Source of the DNA: Peronospora farinosa
Taxonomy: Eukaryota > Oomycota > Peronosporomycetes > Peronosporales > Peronosporaceae
DNA length: 64,000 nucleotides
Assembly (NCBI GenBank): GCA_947646735.1
Contig: CANTFK010000643.1
Location: forward strand, 62,001 to 126,000
Direction of reading: 5' to 3'
A model generated the notes under the pieces. The model saw nothing but the letters and a program-made list of their open reading frames with translations, did no database searches and had not been told where the DNA came from. The first letter of the stretch is position 1. Every line of letters starts with the position of its first letter. Shown here piece after piece: positions 22,268-33,797 of the stretch. Both the position numbers and the translations under genes were made by a program.

Positions 22268-25200
22268 TTACATGTGGAGTTTGCTTCCTAGCAACTCAAA
22301 CACATGACGCCAAAAACCTGACGTAAAACGCGGATTCCGATCCGATACTATGGATTCGGGCATCCCGTGTAGTCGGTACACATGATCCAGAAACAAGAGG
22401 TCAGCCTCTTTTACTGAGATCTTGATGCTACATGGTACCAAGTGCACCATCTTGCTCAGTCTGTATACAATGACAAAGAACCCTGTCCTGCCTTTATGGT
22501 CAGGCGGTAAGCCAAACATGAAGTACAAACTGACCGACTTCCAACAATCCGTTGGAATCGGCAGTGGCTTCAATGGCGCACTGCTAGAAGGAGCAGGCTT
22601 AATGAGCTGACACTCCTCGCAAAATCGAATATAGTTGGCCACCCACCGATATAGGTGGGGCCACCAAGATTCCTCTGACACTCGCTCGTAAGAATGTCTT
22701 TTCACGGACCAGATGCACACTAGATGGCGCATCATGGCACTCGTGAAGTATTATCAGCTTGAGATCTGTGCATGAGGGACATAGATCTCAAGGGATTACA
22801 AGGTGACAGTTGATGCCATAACAGGCCATCACTGTAACTAAAGCGATTTAGTTTCGCTTTGAGGTGCGACGGAAGGGTAACCTTTCGTCCACCAAAATGA
22901 TCCAGCAGCAGGCGACAATGTTCGTCCTGACTGTAACACTCCTTGATATCGGAGGCCATTGAGCTCGTCACATGGTAGGCCTTCATGGCTGCCAATGTTG
23001 ACGACTCAACTTGTGCTTTCGCACGAGACACACTATCCTGGTGTCTTGCCTCGAAGTCTGGTCTGCGCGATAACGCGTCAGCCAAGACATTCGACTTACC
23101 CAGCTTATATTCAACTTTGAAATTAAATCAGAGAAGAATGTTAGCCATCTCTCCATCCTAGGTGAGAGGTGCGGTGAATTTATAGCAGTCCGCAGTGATG
23201 CGTGATCCGTATAAACCACAAAAGGTTCGGTTCCCAAGAGGTGCACACTAAACTTAACAAGAGCATACTTAACTGAAAGTAGCTCCTTGTCATGCACAGG
23301 TTAATTCAGCATTGAGGCTTTTAAAAGTCGAGACTGATAATAAATGACACGGTCAACGCCGTTGTCATCCTTCTGCATGAGCGCGCTGCCGATTGCAAAG
23401 TTGCTTGCATCGTTGACGCCGCTAAAGGGCTTATCCGCGTCTGGCAATGCCAAGACCGGTGCCTCTACAAGAGATTGCTTCACTGAAGTGAACGCATCTT
23501 CTTGCTCCTTTGACCTAGTCCATTCTGTATCCTTTTTCAAAAGATCAGACATTGGCTTAGTCTGCTCCGCATAATTCTTGCTGTACTTGTGCAAGTAGTT
23601 AGCGAGCCCAAGGAATTGGCGCAGATCCTTCACATTACGTGGGACTGGCCATTCCTTTACAGCCTTTACCTTTTCTGGGTCTGCTCATACACCATGTGCA
23701 CCTACGATGCAGCCCAGTACAGGTATCTCGGGGACCTTTATTACGCACTTTTATAAGTTCACGTATAATTGGGCGTCACTCAGAGTCTGCAACACAGCGT
23801 CTAAATGACGCTTGTGCGACTCTATCGCGCTCAGAACGTCCTCCGCCCTACTATGCACGAGTACATCGTCAAAGTAATGGGGCGCGTAGGCATGTGCTGA
23901 CGCATCACGTGAGCCACCACTCGGTTGAATGTTGCTGGAGCATTTTTCAACCCTTGTGGCATCACAAGCCACTCCCACAGCATACCGCTTGGGGTGCTTA
24001 CTGCCGTTTTGGCTACATCGGTATCTCTCATGAGAACTTGATAGTAGCCATCCTTCAGATCCAACGCGGAAAAGATAGTTGACTTTCCCATGAAGGTCGA
24101 CAAGACATCTTTCCGCGGGATCTTCGTTTGCGCCGGAATGGTGGCCGTGTTCAGCTTATTATAAGCATGAACCACGCGCCATACACCTGTTTCTTTACGC
24201 ACACAGAAGGTCGAGCTGCAGTGAGGCGACTTGCTCTCACGTACATGTCCCGCCTTGGCTCGCTTGTCGAAGAGCTCATCGATGTAATCGACTTGTTCCT
24301 TCGGCAACGGCCATTGCCTGGTCACACAATACTTGGTGCCAGGTTCCAGGTTAATCTCATGTCTGATGCCCCTATCGGCCGGTAGGCGGTTCGGCACTTC
24401 TGCTGGAAACACATCACGGTGTTTCCACAGAACATCATAGAACGGGCTGTCCTTCAAGGCATCCCAGCCTTGAGCAGCGAACCGTTTCTTTTTGTCGGTC
24501 TCCAAGACGCTCTCATCCATTTTGGATGAAGAGCAACAGTCCACCACGTTCACTACTGGAACTGGTGCGACTATCTCGTGGATCTTTCCTTCCTTTAGTT
24601 TGGACAGGAACAGATCCCACGTCATCTCCGAGAGCTTTACTATCGCCTCGGCAGATGCCAAGACAAGTTGAAGCACCTCAACAGAGGATACCTCCGGCAT
24701 CTTGTCTTCGACAACCTCGAACAACTAGTTCGTAGGTCCGTCCTCTTGGACCGAGAATGGTCGAAGGGTCACTCGTTTCGACGTGACCTTGATCTTCTTA
24801 ATGCGTCTGGTGCTCGTTGTTCGAGTCACCACGACCTTTGACCTGGAAGAAGGTGTCGTTGCTGTATTAGCCAACATACTCCTTCCAACCGCACCAGGCT
24901 CATGGCTCTGTGCCGGTTCTTGTGGCACTTGACTTCCTGTCAGCCCACTATCAACTGCCACAGGCTCTCGGCTCTATGCAGGACTATTGGACGCATGACA
25001 ACTTGTCATCGCCCCATTCACTACACCAGTCTTTTCGACCTGGGTAGGAATATGTGCCATCTGACTTCCTGTCAGGACACTTCCAACTACACCAGGCTCA
25101 ACGAGCTGGGTAGTACCTGTGCCGATTGACATACCGTCATCGCACCCATGACTGTGTTGGACACAACATCAATCGCATAAGTCTCTTGCAGGAGCACATC

Positions 25201-25567
25201 CTTTACGGTGTCCTGCGTAGAGTTAGCGATTGTGCGTGTACGCCAGTCTATCCATGGTTGGTGTTTATCCTACCAAGGCATGCCTAGGATGAGGTCATAC
25301 GGACTCTCCATACCTAGCACTGTGAACTTCTCTTTACAAGAGAAGTCGCTAAAGATGAAGGCGAGCTCAACTTGAATTCCCTCTAATTTATCGAGCGCGC
25401 CGTTAGCTAAACGAACGGTCGCCTCTTCTCGCTTGCCATCCTGTCAAAGCGACTCATAACTCGCCGGACTCTTTTTCAGAGCCGCGAGTTTCACAAAGTT
25501 TTGTAATGCACCCGAATCCACGAGAAGGGTCATCACTTAATCATAGCTTCGTACTCGAGCGCTATAG
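22268..25567 (-). pseudogene. Pol of element D, arm 2 (PR-RT-RNase H-IN)
   Basis: Mirror copy of 10780-14080. The RT block is at 24724-23831 and the shifted HYFDDVLVHS frame at 23978-23751. RNase H is at 23633-22983 and the integrase core at 22735-22268. The integrase again has SLYF in place of the catalytic Asp context. Differences from arm 1 are single codons (Leu/Pro in RT, Val/Ile in the integrase core), so the inactivating changes are common property. Confidence 0.8.
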
Positions 25568-25682
25568 ACCAAAAGGGTTGCGGTCCGACCTTTCGGTACC
25601 TCAGGGACTATGCTACCCATTTGTTCGATCACTCTGAACATAGAAGTAGCGTCAGAGTCCGCGACAGTAGGGCATCCCGCCC

Positions 25683-26742
25683 CTACTGCCCTCCCACATT
25701 TCCCGACCCATCTTGGGCAGGTGCTGAACCCGTGCGTCGTGAACGCTGGTTTTTCGCACCTTCCTTTGGGTAGAGAGCCTTTTTGCTGGCTGCCTTTGCA
25801 CCAGCAGCAAGTTTGGCATAGCAGAAAGCCATCATATGGCCGCGCTTGTAGCAGAACACGTCTGCATTGCCTAACTCCATTGGAGTGGCATCCGACTTTT
25901 CGACCGACGGCTTAGAATAAGCTGTCGCCGAGGCACTGTTATAGGATTGCTTCTCAACCATGGAAATTATAATTGCCTCTTTCATCATCTTTGGCACCTT
26001 TCTGAAAAGGGCCTGACGCGATGGGACGTGCCGTAGTCCGTTTATGAACGTAGGCACCTTAATGTGCCCCGGTATCGGATCCACATTAATGGACGCCGAC
26101 AGCGAACGCTTTCCTTCACATACTATTGCAGATATCGTTTCGCCTGTCGTGCTCCAAAGAAGCGCGCCTGACGTAACACTTTATTTTTAGGCGTCTGGTA
26201 CATGGCACGAATCTTTGACTTAAAGATCGCCATGATGGAAACGCATCGGCGTTTGCTATAAGCGCAGAGTAATCCCACTCTGACGCGTTGCCACGCAAAT
26301 TTTACATGGCATACAACACCATTGTGGTATTGTCTTCGATGATCTGCGTCATACCGCATTGCTCCACTGCTAAAATCTAGTGGAAAATCGTATGTGGGGC
26401 AGTCCCATTAAACTTAGGAGGGGTCATCCGTATGGGCCTTGGCTGATTAGGCCGGGAAGAGAGCGTCTCAACAGCTCTTTTGAGCGTCTCGTTCTGAGCC
26501 TGATCACGAAAAATCTCATTCTGAGTCTTATTGATGGAATCAGATCCAGCATGGCTATATGCCTCGTACGCGTTTCTACGCTGTCCGAGCACAAACGCCT
26601 CGAATTGCTCCAACTGAACAACATGTTGCTCAGGAGGACAATGCAAGAGGTTGTCCAGGGCTTGTTTACTACGTCCCTGCGCCAAATGCTCATACAACTC
26701 CCTATGAGGTGGAAAGTCTACCCAATCTATATTGAGGGACAT
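25683..26742 (-). pseudogene. Gag of element D, arm 2
   Basis: Mirror copy of 9594-10664, starting at ATG 26742. An 11-bp difference near 26722 leaves the arm 2 frame as DWVDFPPHRELYEHL, whereas arm 1 has extra bases and a frame change at that point. The stop after APHTIFH and the damaged zinc knuckle are shared. Confidence 0.75.
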
Positions 26743-26802
26743 CCGTATCCACACGCACGCTCAGAGAGACGGGTCGTGGGAAGGACTACTAGTGCTACCA
26801 AG

Positions 26803-27505
26803 TGTGGACGGGCACTTCGAAAGAAGCTGCCACGTGCTACGAGCACACACCTTCGAGCAGCGTGAACAAGCGTTTAGACCGTTACCTCCACGTGCGGTGG
26901 TGGTGGGTGTTGGTAGGCGCTGAAGCGCTGTACACAACTGTTGGCGGTCGTCGAAGCGAACCGCACAACGAAGTTCTAACAAGTATTTAACTTACGACGC
27001 GCAAAAGTTTATTCAGATTATCGTGCGCTGTAGCGGAGCTACACAGCTTTTAAGTCAGAGGAAGACTTTTTTTTAAATAAACCTTCTTAGTTTTATAGAA
27101 CTATTTAGAAGTTGACGGCTTTGGGCCACTTAGTTTTAAGGAACTAAATAAACGACTAAGAAGTCATTTTGTTCTAAGGAACAAGGAGGGACTTCTAGTC
27201 TACAAACAATAGCTTAAGGTTCATAGAACCAACGCACAGGTCGCAAGAGTTATAGCATGCTTACGGTTCAAGGGAAAAATACACGAAGTGCACAAGAGAA
27301 CACGTCTTAGAGAGACTTGGGATCCATAACTCAAAATGAGAACTAACTTTATTTTTGCATTACTCTAAGTACCCTACACTAGATTAATTACTACTATAGT
27401 AATCGTAGTATGCCATCGTCTGTATATGGATATGGAAAAATTCAATCATCAGTGTATGTTGTACATAGTACTACTGTATCAGTTATGGGACCGATACCGA
27501 TAGCG
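26803..27505 (-). repeat. 5' LTR of element D, arm 2 (D2 variant, truncated)
   Basis: It ends (minus strand) at 26803 next to the PBS-like TGGTAGCAC. The first 200 nt match arm 1, but beyond about 27010 the sequence is the long-U3 D2 variant also seen at 425-1090 and 50455-51315. Its outer edge lies inside the intron of an isochorismatase copy near 27505. The LTR differs strongly from the arm 1 5' LTR. Confidence 0.65.
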
Positions 27506-27990
27506 ATTTTTGACATCTTATATAGCTTTAATCCAGATAGATTAAGTCGACAATATTATCCATTATCTAGGTCTCTGCAGCCAAGCTTTTGAACATTCCA
27601 ATGCTCGTAACAACACAATACAATTCCCGTCTAGGTACTATCGTATCAGAAATTTCAAAAAATCTTAAGGACGTGCAAAACATCCAGATTTTTGACAAAA
27701 TGAAGTTCCCAGTGTTCGAACCTAAGACGGAACATCATATGACAACTGATATGCCACAGCGTAATTCAGTTCTTCTTTTGTGGTATTGAGACATACGTGT
27801 CCGTATTGCAAACGTGTCTTGATCTACTAGAAAAAAAGGTTAGGAAGTTCACATAATCTCTCGGAATTGCTGTCAAGCTCAACGAGTTACAGTTGCACTT
27901 TGGCCATAGAGCGTATGTGTCAATATCACATTCGTCGAGTCAAGACCATCTTCCAGTTGGCTCATGTCACTTCGCCCTGGAAACGAACAA
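27506..27990 (+). pseudogene. Isochorismatase-like relic truncated by LTR-D
   Basis: Intron sequence (atttttgacatc onwards) starts at the LTR edge and exon 2 begins at 27571, with the acceptor changed to CTAG. The frame is open to 27789, but exon 1 is absent, the catalytic Lys region is partly kept (KMKFPV) and a stop comes before the catalytic Cys. Sequence resembling the later part (ERM, FQLAHV) continues to about 27990 out of frame. Confidence 0.7.
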
Positions 27991-28271
27991 ATGCTGCCAC
28001 TCGACTTTCAATCGTCGATTGCAAACAGTTGTTCAACCCATTTCAATACCATCGACTGTAGAAAGTCAAGGAATCAAAGTCACAGCTGTCGATCCAGACA
28101 TTGAACCAAAACAAGAAAGACTTGTTGCAATCGGGCATGTTGTCATCAGAGAGGCTTGTGTATATCTACGTGGTGCTGAAAAAATCAGGCATGGAAGTTT
28201 TGAGAGTCTGCAACTCAATGTCATTCATCAACTTCCCCACTACCAACAACACCTCTTCATCTTCATCAACC

Positions 28272-29039
28272 ATGCTGCTCCCTTTCATTGCAGCGGCCGC
28301 AGTCGGCACCACCGGGAGCATATTACTGCACCAGCACTCATTCTTCAAGATAACTTTCATGAACGAGTGTTCGACCAACATCGACTTGTACACTCACCTC
28401 ACCAACATCTTCAACATCCCCACGAACGAAATTGACAGAATCATCTCGGGTGGTTCGGTCGTCAAAACCATTAGAAGGGGCTACGAAGGTTACTTCCGTA
28501 ACGGTTCGGACGACGCTGCCACGCTCATTGGGATTTCTACTACTAACGTCTTTCGCGAGGTTTCGTATAACCTTAACATCATCCCGCCGAATCTGAATCC
28601 CGGCTTTGAGTCTTGCAAGACCCTTGACGAGTGCAAGCAACACTCCAAGAGCGGCATTGGTTTCAACACTCCCATCCGGATCACACCCATTTCCAACACG
28701 AACGGCAAAAACTGCCGTGAACTCACGTGTCTGGCTGACGGCTGCGAGGACGCGTACACTTTCCCAAAGGACGACATCAAGAAACACTCGTGTCGGTTCA
28801 ACACGAACTACAAAGTGACTTTCTGCCCATCACGTGATACGGCGCCACAAGAAACGACAACTGCAGGCTTATCGTTGACCGGTAAGGAGACCACTCAGGT
28901 ATCTGAGACGACGACTGCAGGCTCATCGTTGACCGGTAAGGAGACCACTCAGGTCTTCGAGACGATGACACCCGTAACGGTGCAGAGTATGAATATTCCT
29001 GCGAAGAACGGAAGGTCAATTGGACGGTGTGGTACCTGA
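28272..29039 (+). CDS. Thaumatin-like protein, copy 2 (truncated tail)
   Basis: From ATG 28272 the product starts MLLPFIAAAAVGTTGS, a signal-peptide-like segment, and continues through the complete thaumatin-like domain with eight cysteines (NECS near residue 33, FCPS near 185). The tail carries a duplicated SSLTGKETTQV-type unit but is cut short. A small deletion near 29010 relative to copies 1 and 3 shifts the frame, giving a stop at 29037-29039 instead of the DTPA-repeat tail. An upstream in-frame ATG 18 codons earlier (28218) is possible; 28272 is preferred for its ACC context and signal peptide. The domain is complete, so a secreted product could still be made. Confidence 0.7.
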   Translation: MLLPFIAAAAVGTTGSILLHQHSFFKITFMNECSTNIDLYTHLTNIFNIPTNEIDRIISGGSVVKTIRRGYEGYFRNGSDDAATLIGISTTNVFREVSYNLNIIPPNLNPGFESCKTLDECKQHSKSGIGFNTPIRITPISNTNGKNCRELTCLADGCEDAYTFPKDDIKKHSCRFNTNYKVTFCPSRDTAPQETTTAGLSLTGKETTQVSETTTAGSSLTGKETTQVFETMTPVTVQSMNIPAKNGRSIGRCGT

Positions 29040-29429
29040 GGTGACCAAGAAGGTTGACACCCCTGTACCCACGGCTGACACCAATGCACTTAAAGCTGAC
29101 ACCCCTGTACCCACAGTGAATGGAACTGAGGCCCCTGCACTGGAAGTGACCCCTCAGCCCAAGCACTGCGTCTAAGTGTTGTGATATAAGGGTCATTTGT
29201 CTCGAGCTTAGATCAATCTGCGAGAATTGCCACCCAGTCACTTAACAAATTCGATAGATGTGTGACTCTAATCCAGAAAATGGTATTGACTTGCTGAACA
29301 ATTGTTCGCTACAGCCACCGTAGTCGATAGGTAACATGTCCTAAAGTACTTGAATGGCTTAAACTTTTTCGAATCTTGTGAACAAGATTAGTAGACAGTC
29401 TGTATCTGTCAACTGGAAGATGGACCGGA
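29040..29429. other. Remnant 3' end of thaumatin-like copy 2 and unassigned sequence
   Basis: The out-of-frame DTPA-repeat coding sequence continues to about 29175, followed by the same gatataaggg-type 3' sequence as the other copies. I see no gene in 29200-29429. Confidence 0.5.
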
Positions 29430-29560
29430 CTTGGCGGATGCGATATAGGTAATCGATTGGCGCATACGCTCTATGGCTGTCGAACGATTACAACTCATAG
29501 AGCTCGGTACCGCATCCAAATTACGTGAACGTCGTGACCTTTTTCAAGACATGCACGCCA
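29430..29560 (-). pseudogene. Isochorismatase-like fragment
   Basis: Minus-strand sequence reads CNRSTAIERMRQS and neighbouring residues, matching YNRSIALDRMRQS of the intact gene, with a stop where LLEKG should be. It is a short, diverged piece and the most decayed member of the family here. Confidence 0.55.
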
Positions 29561-29951
29561 ATTTAGAGAAATCTATCAAAGAATTATCAAACCTTTAGTG
29601 GTTGCAGGATGTGTGGTATATCCTAAGCCTGGTTAGCAACGCCGGTTCGAGTTCAGGTTGTATGGGGCACGTCAATTCGGTTGACGGCTCTTGGGTTGTA
29701 AGGCTATGGCACGTTGACATAGCATCCAACGGGTTCCTTATATTTTCGTGTCTGTTTTTACCGGCACTCCCGCTTCACGACGGCTCAAATTCGCTTCCTA
29801 CTGGGTTCCCAAAAAGTATGAGTGCTACCGGCGATAATCACGTTCACTTGCTGGAACGTCACTTGATTGCGTTGTAAGAACAAGCTGGTACTACAAATGC
29901 TGCTGAGAATGTGCCAAAAGGGCGGCGTATGCAGCCATATACAAGGGTGAA
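29561..29951 (+). other. Flank of the orphan PIP-box gene without LTR-D
   Basis: 29610-29870 matches 7100-7340 (reverse orientation) and 34190-34515. Here the family-D LTR is absent at the shared site, so this copy is a paralogous empty site. No separate gene is recognised. Confidence 0.45.
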
Positions 29952-30674
29952 GTGTGTGCGCGAACGCTCTGCCTTCTTTCCGATAGCCCCACAAGCTCAC
30001 AAAAGCAGGAAAGCTTCACTGGGTCGCAGAGTGGACAATCGTTGACCGCACTTCGTGAAACCCGCAGTAAATTTAACAATCACGCACGCAAGATCAGTCA
30101 AGGATTTTCTGCAATAGTTATGCAAAGAGAAGTCAAACAGCTTTCACCCATTGCGACAGCTCGGCAGAGTGAGATCAAGAAGTGCTTGCAGGCTAACAAA
30201 CGTGCTGAATCACTGCAAACTCTGATGAGCGTTTACAAGACCGCAAGTGTAGTGGCGACAGCCGCAACAAACGAAGCAGTGAAGCAGTCGACTTTGACAG
30301 TAAGAACTCGAGAAACGGATTCAAAGCACTTCGACGGGGGCAAAAACAACTCAAAAGCTGATGTACTCGGAGCTTCGGCTAGCATACTATCGTCAACTGT
30401 TTCAGAAGTCAAGGCGTCCAAGGTAACTGCAATGAAGGATCTTATTGCAAAGCATTCTTCATCTGTCCAAGCAGCAAAGTCTCGAAACGTTCAAAAAAAT
30501 TCACTTATGAAAGTCGCATCGCAAAGTGCCCCCGAGTCTAGAAAGAGGTCACAACCCGCAACAAAATCTGAAAGCAGCAGTGCTTTCTGTAAGAAAGTTC
30601 GACCCCTCGAGCAAAAGTCGATGCCGGATGGCAGTCGAACAACCTTGTTTGACTTTTTTCAGCAACAACAATAA
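29952..30674 (+). pseudogene. Second copy of the orphan PIP-box protein
   Basis: About 240 codons align closely with the 266-codon frame at 7092-6292 and end TLFDFFQQQQ. The PIP-like core and basic clusters are kept. A 4-nt insertion near 29925 (GGCGGCGTATGC against GGCGGTGC) breaks the N-terminal frame, so the copy lacks a conventional start. It converges with the isochorismatase copy at 31522-30777, mirroring the left block. Confidence 0.55.
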
Positions 30675-30776
30675 AAAGTTAATCAAGAAACAAAAAGTGC
30701 AGTCCAAATGCTTCGTATTGTCTTCAGCTGATAGATCAGCTTGCATCAACGTGGCATCAACTTGTTCTCATTGTCG

Positions 30777-31522
30777 TCACTTGTTCATCTCTTCGATTCG
30801 TACTCCCGTCTCAAATCCGTTCTCCTCCTGAAGATGTTTTTTGATAAGTTTCGAGATATTCTTAAATTCGGGATTACTGGCATCATGAGTCAATTGAAAA
30901 ATAGCAGACTCGACGGATGTGATATAGGCACCCGATTGTCGCATACGATCTAAGGCTATGGAACGATTGTAACTCGTAGAGCTCGAGACGGCATCCGAGA
31001 TTACGTGGACATCATAACCTTTTTCCAGTATTCAAGACACGTTTGTAACACGCACACGTGAGTCTCCAAACCACAAAGAAGAACTGATTTACATTGTGGT
31101 AGATCAAATGTCAAATGATCTTCGACTTCGGGTATCAGCATGGAAAACTTCATCTTGTCAAAAATCTGGATGTTTTGTACGTCCTTGAGATTTTTTGAGA
31201 TTTCAGATACGGTAGTGCCTAGACGGGAACTGTATTGTGTTGTTACGACCATTGGAATGTCCAAAAGCTTGGCTGCAGAGATCTGGATAATCGATAAAAC
31301 ATATTGTCAATAATCTATCTGGATTAAATCTCTATATTATGTCAAAAATCGCGCGGATTTTTATCTTTTCAACGTACGGACCATAGTATTGGTGCCATGG
31401 ATAACAGTTTGCATCTGGAACATCCGACTGCAAAATATTTCTTGTACGTCACATACAAAAAGAGCACTCGAGTGCGGCAATAGCCGCCCAAGACGTTTCG
31501 TTACGGAGCTTTGAGCTGCCAT
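30777..31522 (-). pseudogene. Isochorismatase-like copy with one frameshift
   Basis: Exon 1 is 31522-31382 and exon 2 is 31282-30777, with the intron conserved. Compared with the intact gene, exon 1 differs at 8 of 141 bases and changes Arg31 to Cys. All three catalytic residues are kept. A 1-nt deletion near 31035 (CTTGATTTACTGG to CTTGAATACTGG) shifts the frame after the catalytic Cys; beyond it the original frame is open to a stop at the same place. This is a recent pseudogene, or an assembly error worth testing. Confidence 0.8.
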
Positions 31523-31814
31523 TTCGTCAAAATCGTTTCAGTTTCGATTGGAATCAATTCGATTTTGACAAAGAGAGACTGGATAATATACACAGCTTAT
31601 GCTAGATTTTTTCAGATTTAGATTTATTTGAATTTTAGACAAATTACCCTTATATCGCAGTACTTACTTTAGACGCAGTGCTCGAATGAAGGGGTCAGTA
31701 CCATCGTCAATAGCAAAACATTCGATCAACACGTCAATACCATCGACTCTATGTATTAAACGTCACTGGGGGACGATTCTTGCAACTTTATCTAAATTCT
31801 TAGACAAATGACCC

Positions 31815-32723
31815 TTATATCGACATACTGAGACGCGGTGCTTGGTCAAGTTGGGTGACAGGGGTATCAACTTTAAGTGCAGGAATGTCAGCTTTGGGTG
31901 CAGAGATGTCAGTTCCATTCACTGTGGGTACAGGGGTGTCAGCTTCAAGTGCATTGGTGTCAGCCATGGGTGCAGGGGTGTCAACCTTCTTGGTCACCTC
32001 AGGTACCACACCGTCCGATTGACCATATCCACCGTTGTTTTCCGCAGGGATATTTAGACTATTGACCGTTACGGGTGTTGTCGTCGTCTCGGAGACCAGA
32101 GTGGTCTCCTTACCGGTCAACGATGAGCCTGCAGTTGTCGTCTCTTGTGGTGTCGAATCACGTGATGGACAGAAAGTCACTTTGTAGTTCGTGTTGAACC
32201 GACACGAGTGTTTCTTGGTGTCGTCCTTTGGGAAAGTGTACGCGTCCTCGCAGCCGTCAGCCAGACACGTGAGTTCACGGCAGTTTTTGCCGTTCGTGTT
32301 GGAAATGGGTGTGATCCGGATGGGAGTGTTGAAACCAGTGCCGCTCTTGGAGTGTTGCTTGCACTCGTCAAGGGTCTTGCAAGACTCAAAGCCGGGATCC
32401 AGATTCGGCGGGATGATGTTAAGGTTATACGAAACCTCGCGAAAGACGTTAGTAGTAGAAATCCCAATGAGCGTGGCAGCGTCGTCCGAACCGTTACGGA
32501 AGTAACCTTCGTAGCCCCTTCTAATGGTCTTGACGACCGAACCACCCGAGATGATTCTGTCAATTTCGTTCGTGGGGATGTTGAAGATGCTGGTGAGGTG
32601 AGTGTACAAGTCGATGTTGGTCGAACACTCGTTCATGAAAGTTATCTTGAAGAATGAGTGCTGGTGCAGTAATATGCTCCCGGTGGTGCCGACTGCGGCC
32701 GCTGCAATGAAAGGGAGCAGCAT
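31815..32723 (-). CDS. Thaumatin-like secreted protein, copy 3 (full length)
   Basis: This is the best preserved copy: 302 residues from ATG 32723. Residues 1-18 form a signal-peptide-like segment (MLLPFIAAAAVGTTGSIL). Cysteines lie at about 33, 115, 121, 148, 153, 158, 174 and 185, and the DAYTFPKDD...NYKVTFCP block (about 160-186) matches the thaumatin C-terminal signature. With eight Cys and no long acidic-cleft domain, it is a reduced form. Residues 190-302 are a Thr/Pro-rich tail with repeated DTPA(P/L)-like units, as in wall-anchored or mucin-like linkers. An alternative start is 32777. The function of thaumatin-like proteins varies (glucan binding, glucanase, antifungal); here only secretion and fold are inferred. 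Confidence 0.78.
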   Translation of the reverse strand: MLLPFIAAAAVGTTGSILLHQHSFFKITFMNECSTNIDLYTHLTSIFNIPTNEIDRIISGGSVVKTIRRGYEGYFRNGSDDAATLIGISTTNVFREVSYNLNIIPPNLDPGFESCKTLDECKQHSKSGTGFNTPIRITPISNTNGKNCRELTCLADGCEDAYTFPKDDTKKHSCRFNTNYKVTFCPSRDSTPQETTTAGSSLTGKETTLVSETTTTPVTVNSLNIPAENNGGYGQSDGVVPEVTKKVDTPAPMADTNALEADTPVPTVNGTDISAPKADIPALKVDTPVTQLDQAPRLSMSI

Positions 32724-33059
32724 GGTTGATGAAGATGAAGAGGTGTTGTTGGTAGTGGGGAAGTTGATGAATGACATGAATTGCAGACGCTCAGAACTTC
32801 CATGCACGATTTTTTCAGCACCCACGTGGATAAACAAACCTCTGATGCCAACATGCCCGATTGCGACAAATCTTTCTTGTGTTTGGCTCAATGTCTGAAT
32901 CGACAGCTGTGACTTTGATTCCTTGACTTTCTACAGTCGATGGTATTGAAATGTTGAACAACTGTTTGCAATCGACGATTGAAAGTCGAGTGGCAGCATT
33001 TGTTCGTTTCCAGGGCGAAGTGACATGAGCCAACTGGAAGATGGTCTTGACTCGACGAA

Positions 33060-33658
33060 TGTGATATTGACACATACGCTCTATGGCCAAAGTGCAACTG
33101 TAACTCGTTGAGCTTGACAGCAATTCCGAGAGATTATGTGAACTTCATAACCTTTTTCTAGTAAATCAAAGTCACGTTTGCAATACGGACACGTATGTCT
33201 CAATACCACAAAAGAAGAACTGATTTACGCTGTGGCATATCAGTTGTCATATGATGTTCCGTCTCAGGTTCGAACATTGGGAACATCATCTCGTCAAAAG
33301 TCTGGATGTTTTGTACGTCCTTGAGATTTTTTGAAATTGCTGATACGGTAGTGCCTAGACGGGAACTGTATTGTGTTGTTACGACCATTGGAATGTCCAA
33401 AAGCTTGGCTGCAGAGATCTGGATAATACATAAAACATATTGTCAATAATCTATCTGGATTAAATCTCTATATTATGTCAAAAATCGCGCGGATTTTTAT
33501 CTTTTCAACGTACGGACCATAGTATTGGTGCCATGGATAACAGTTTGCATCTGGAACATCCGACTGCGGAATATTTCTTGTACGTCACATACAAAAAGAG
33601 CGCTCGAGTGCGGCAATAGCCGCCCAAGACGCTTCGTCACGGAGCTTTGAGCTGCCAT
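33060..33658 (-). pseudogene. Isochorismatase-like relic with intact exon 1
   Basis: Exon 1 (33658-33518) is complete with FVCDVQ. Exon 2 starts at 33418 but carries the EMMFPM change (catalytic Lys lost) and stops at 33200, before the catalytic Cys; the rest is frame-shifted. It is the same allele type as the relic at 3554, which supports the inverted duplication of the whole block. Confidence 0.75.
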
Positions 33659-33797
33659 TTCGTCAAAAACGCTTCAGTTTTCGATTAAAGACTGGATAAT
33701 ATACACGACGTATGCCTAGATGTTCTCAGATTTATCCAGGTTTCAAGGAAAGCACACTTATCTAAACTTTAGACAAATTACCCTTATATCCCATACG

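Larger units (their letters stand above)
18033..26802 (-). mobile_element. Ty3/Gypsy element D, palindrome arm 2 (decayed internal region)
   Basis: It is the reverse complement of arm 1, with base 36347-x pairing to x. Shared lesions include the same stops and frameshifts in gag and pol. I see only isolated substitutions (for example one codon in the RT piece and one in the integrase piece), an 11-bp indel near 9620/26722, and an LTR-B insertion in this arm only. Confidence 0.85.

Noticed and set aside
9340..27007. Two independent insertions of element D in opposite orientation
   Set aside because: Both copies share the same inactivating stops, frameshifts and nested LTR-E, while their LTRs differ, so separate insertions from an active source do not fit.
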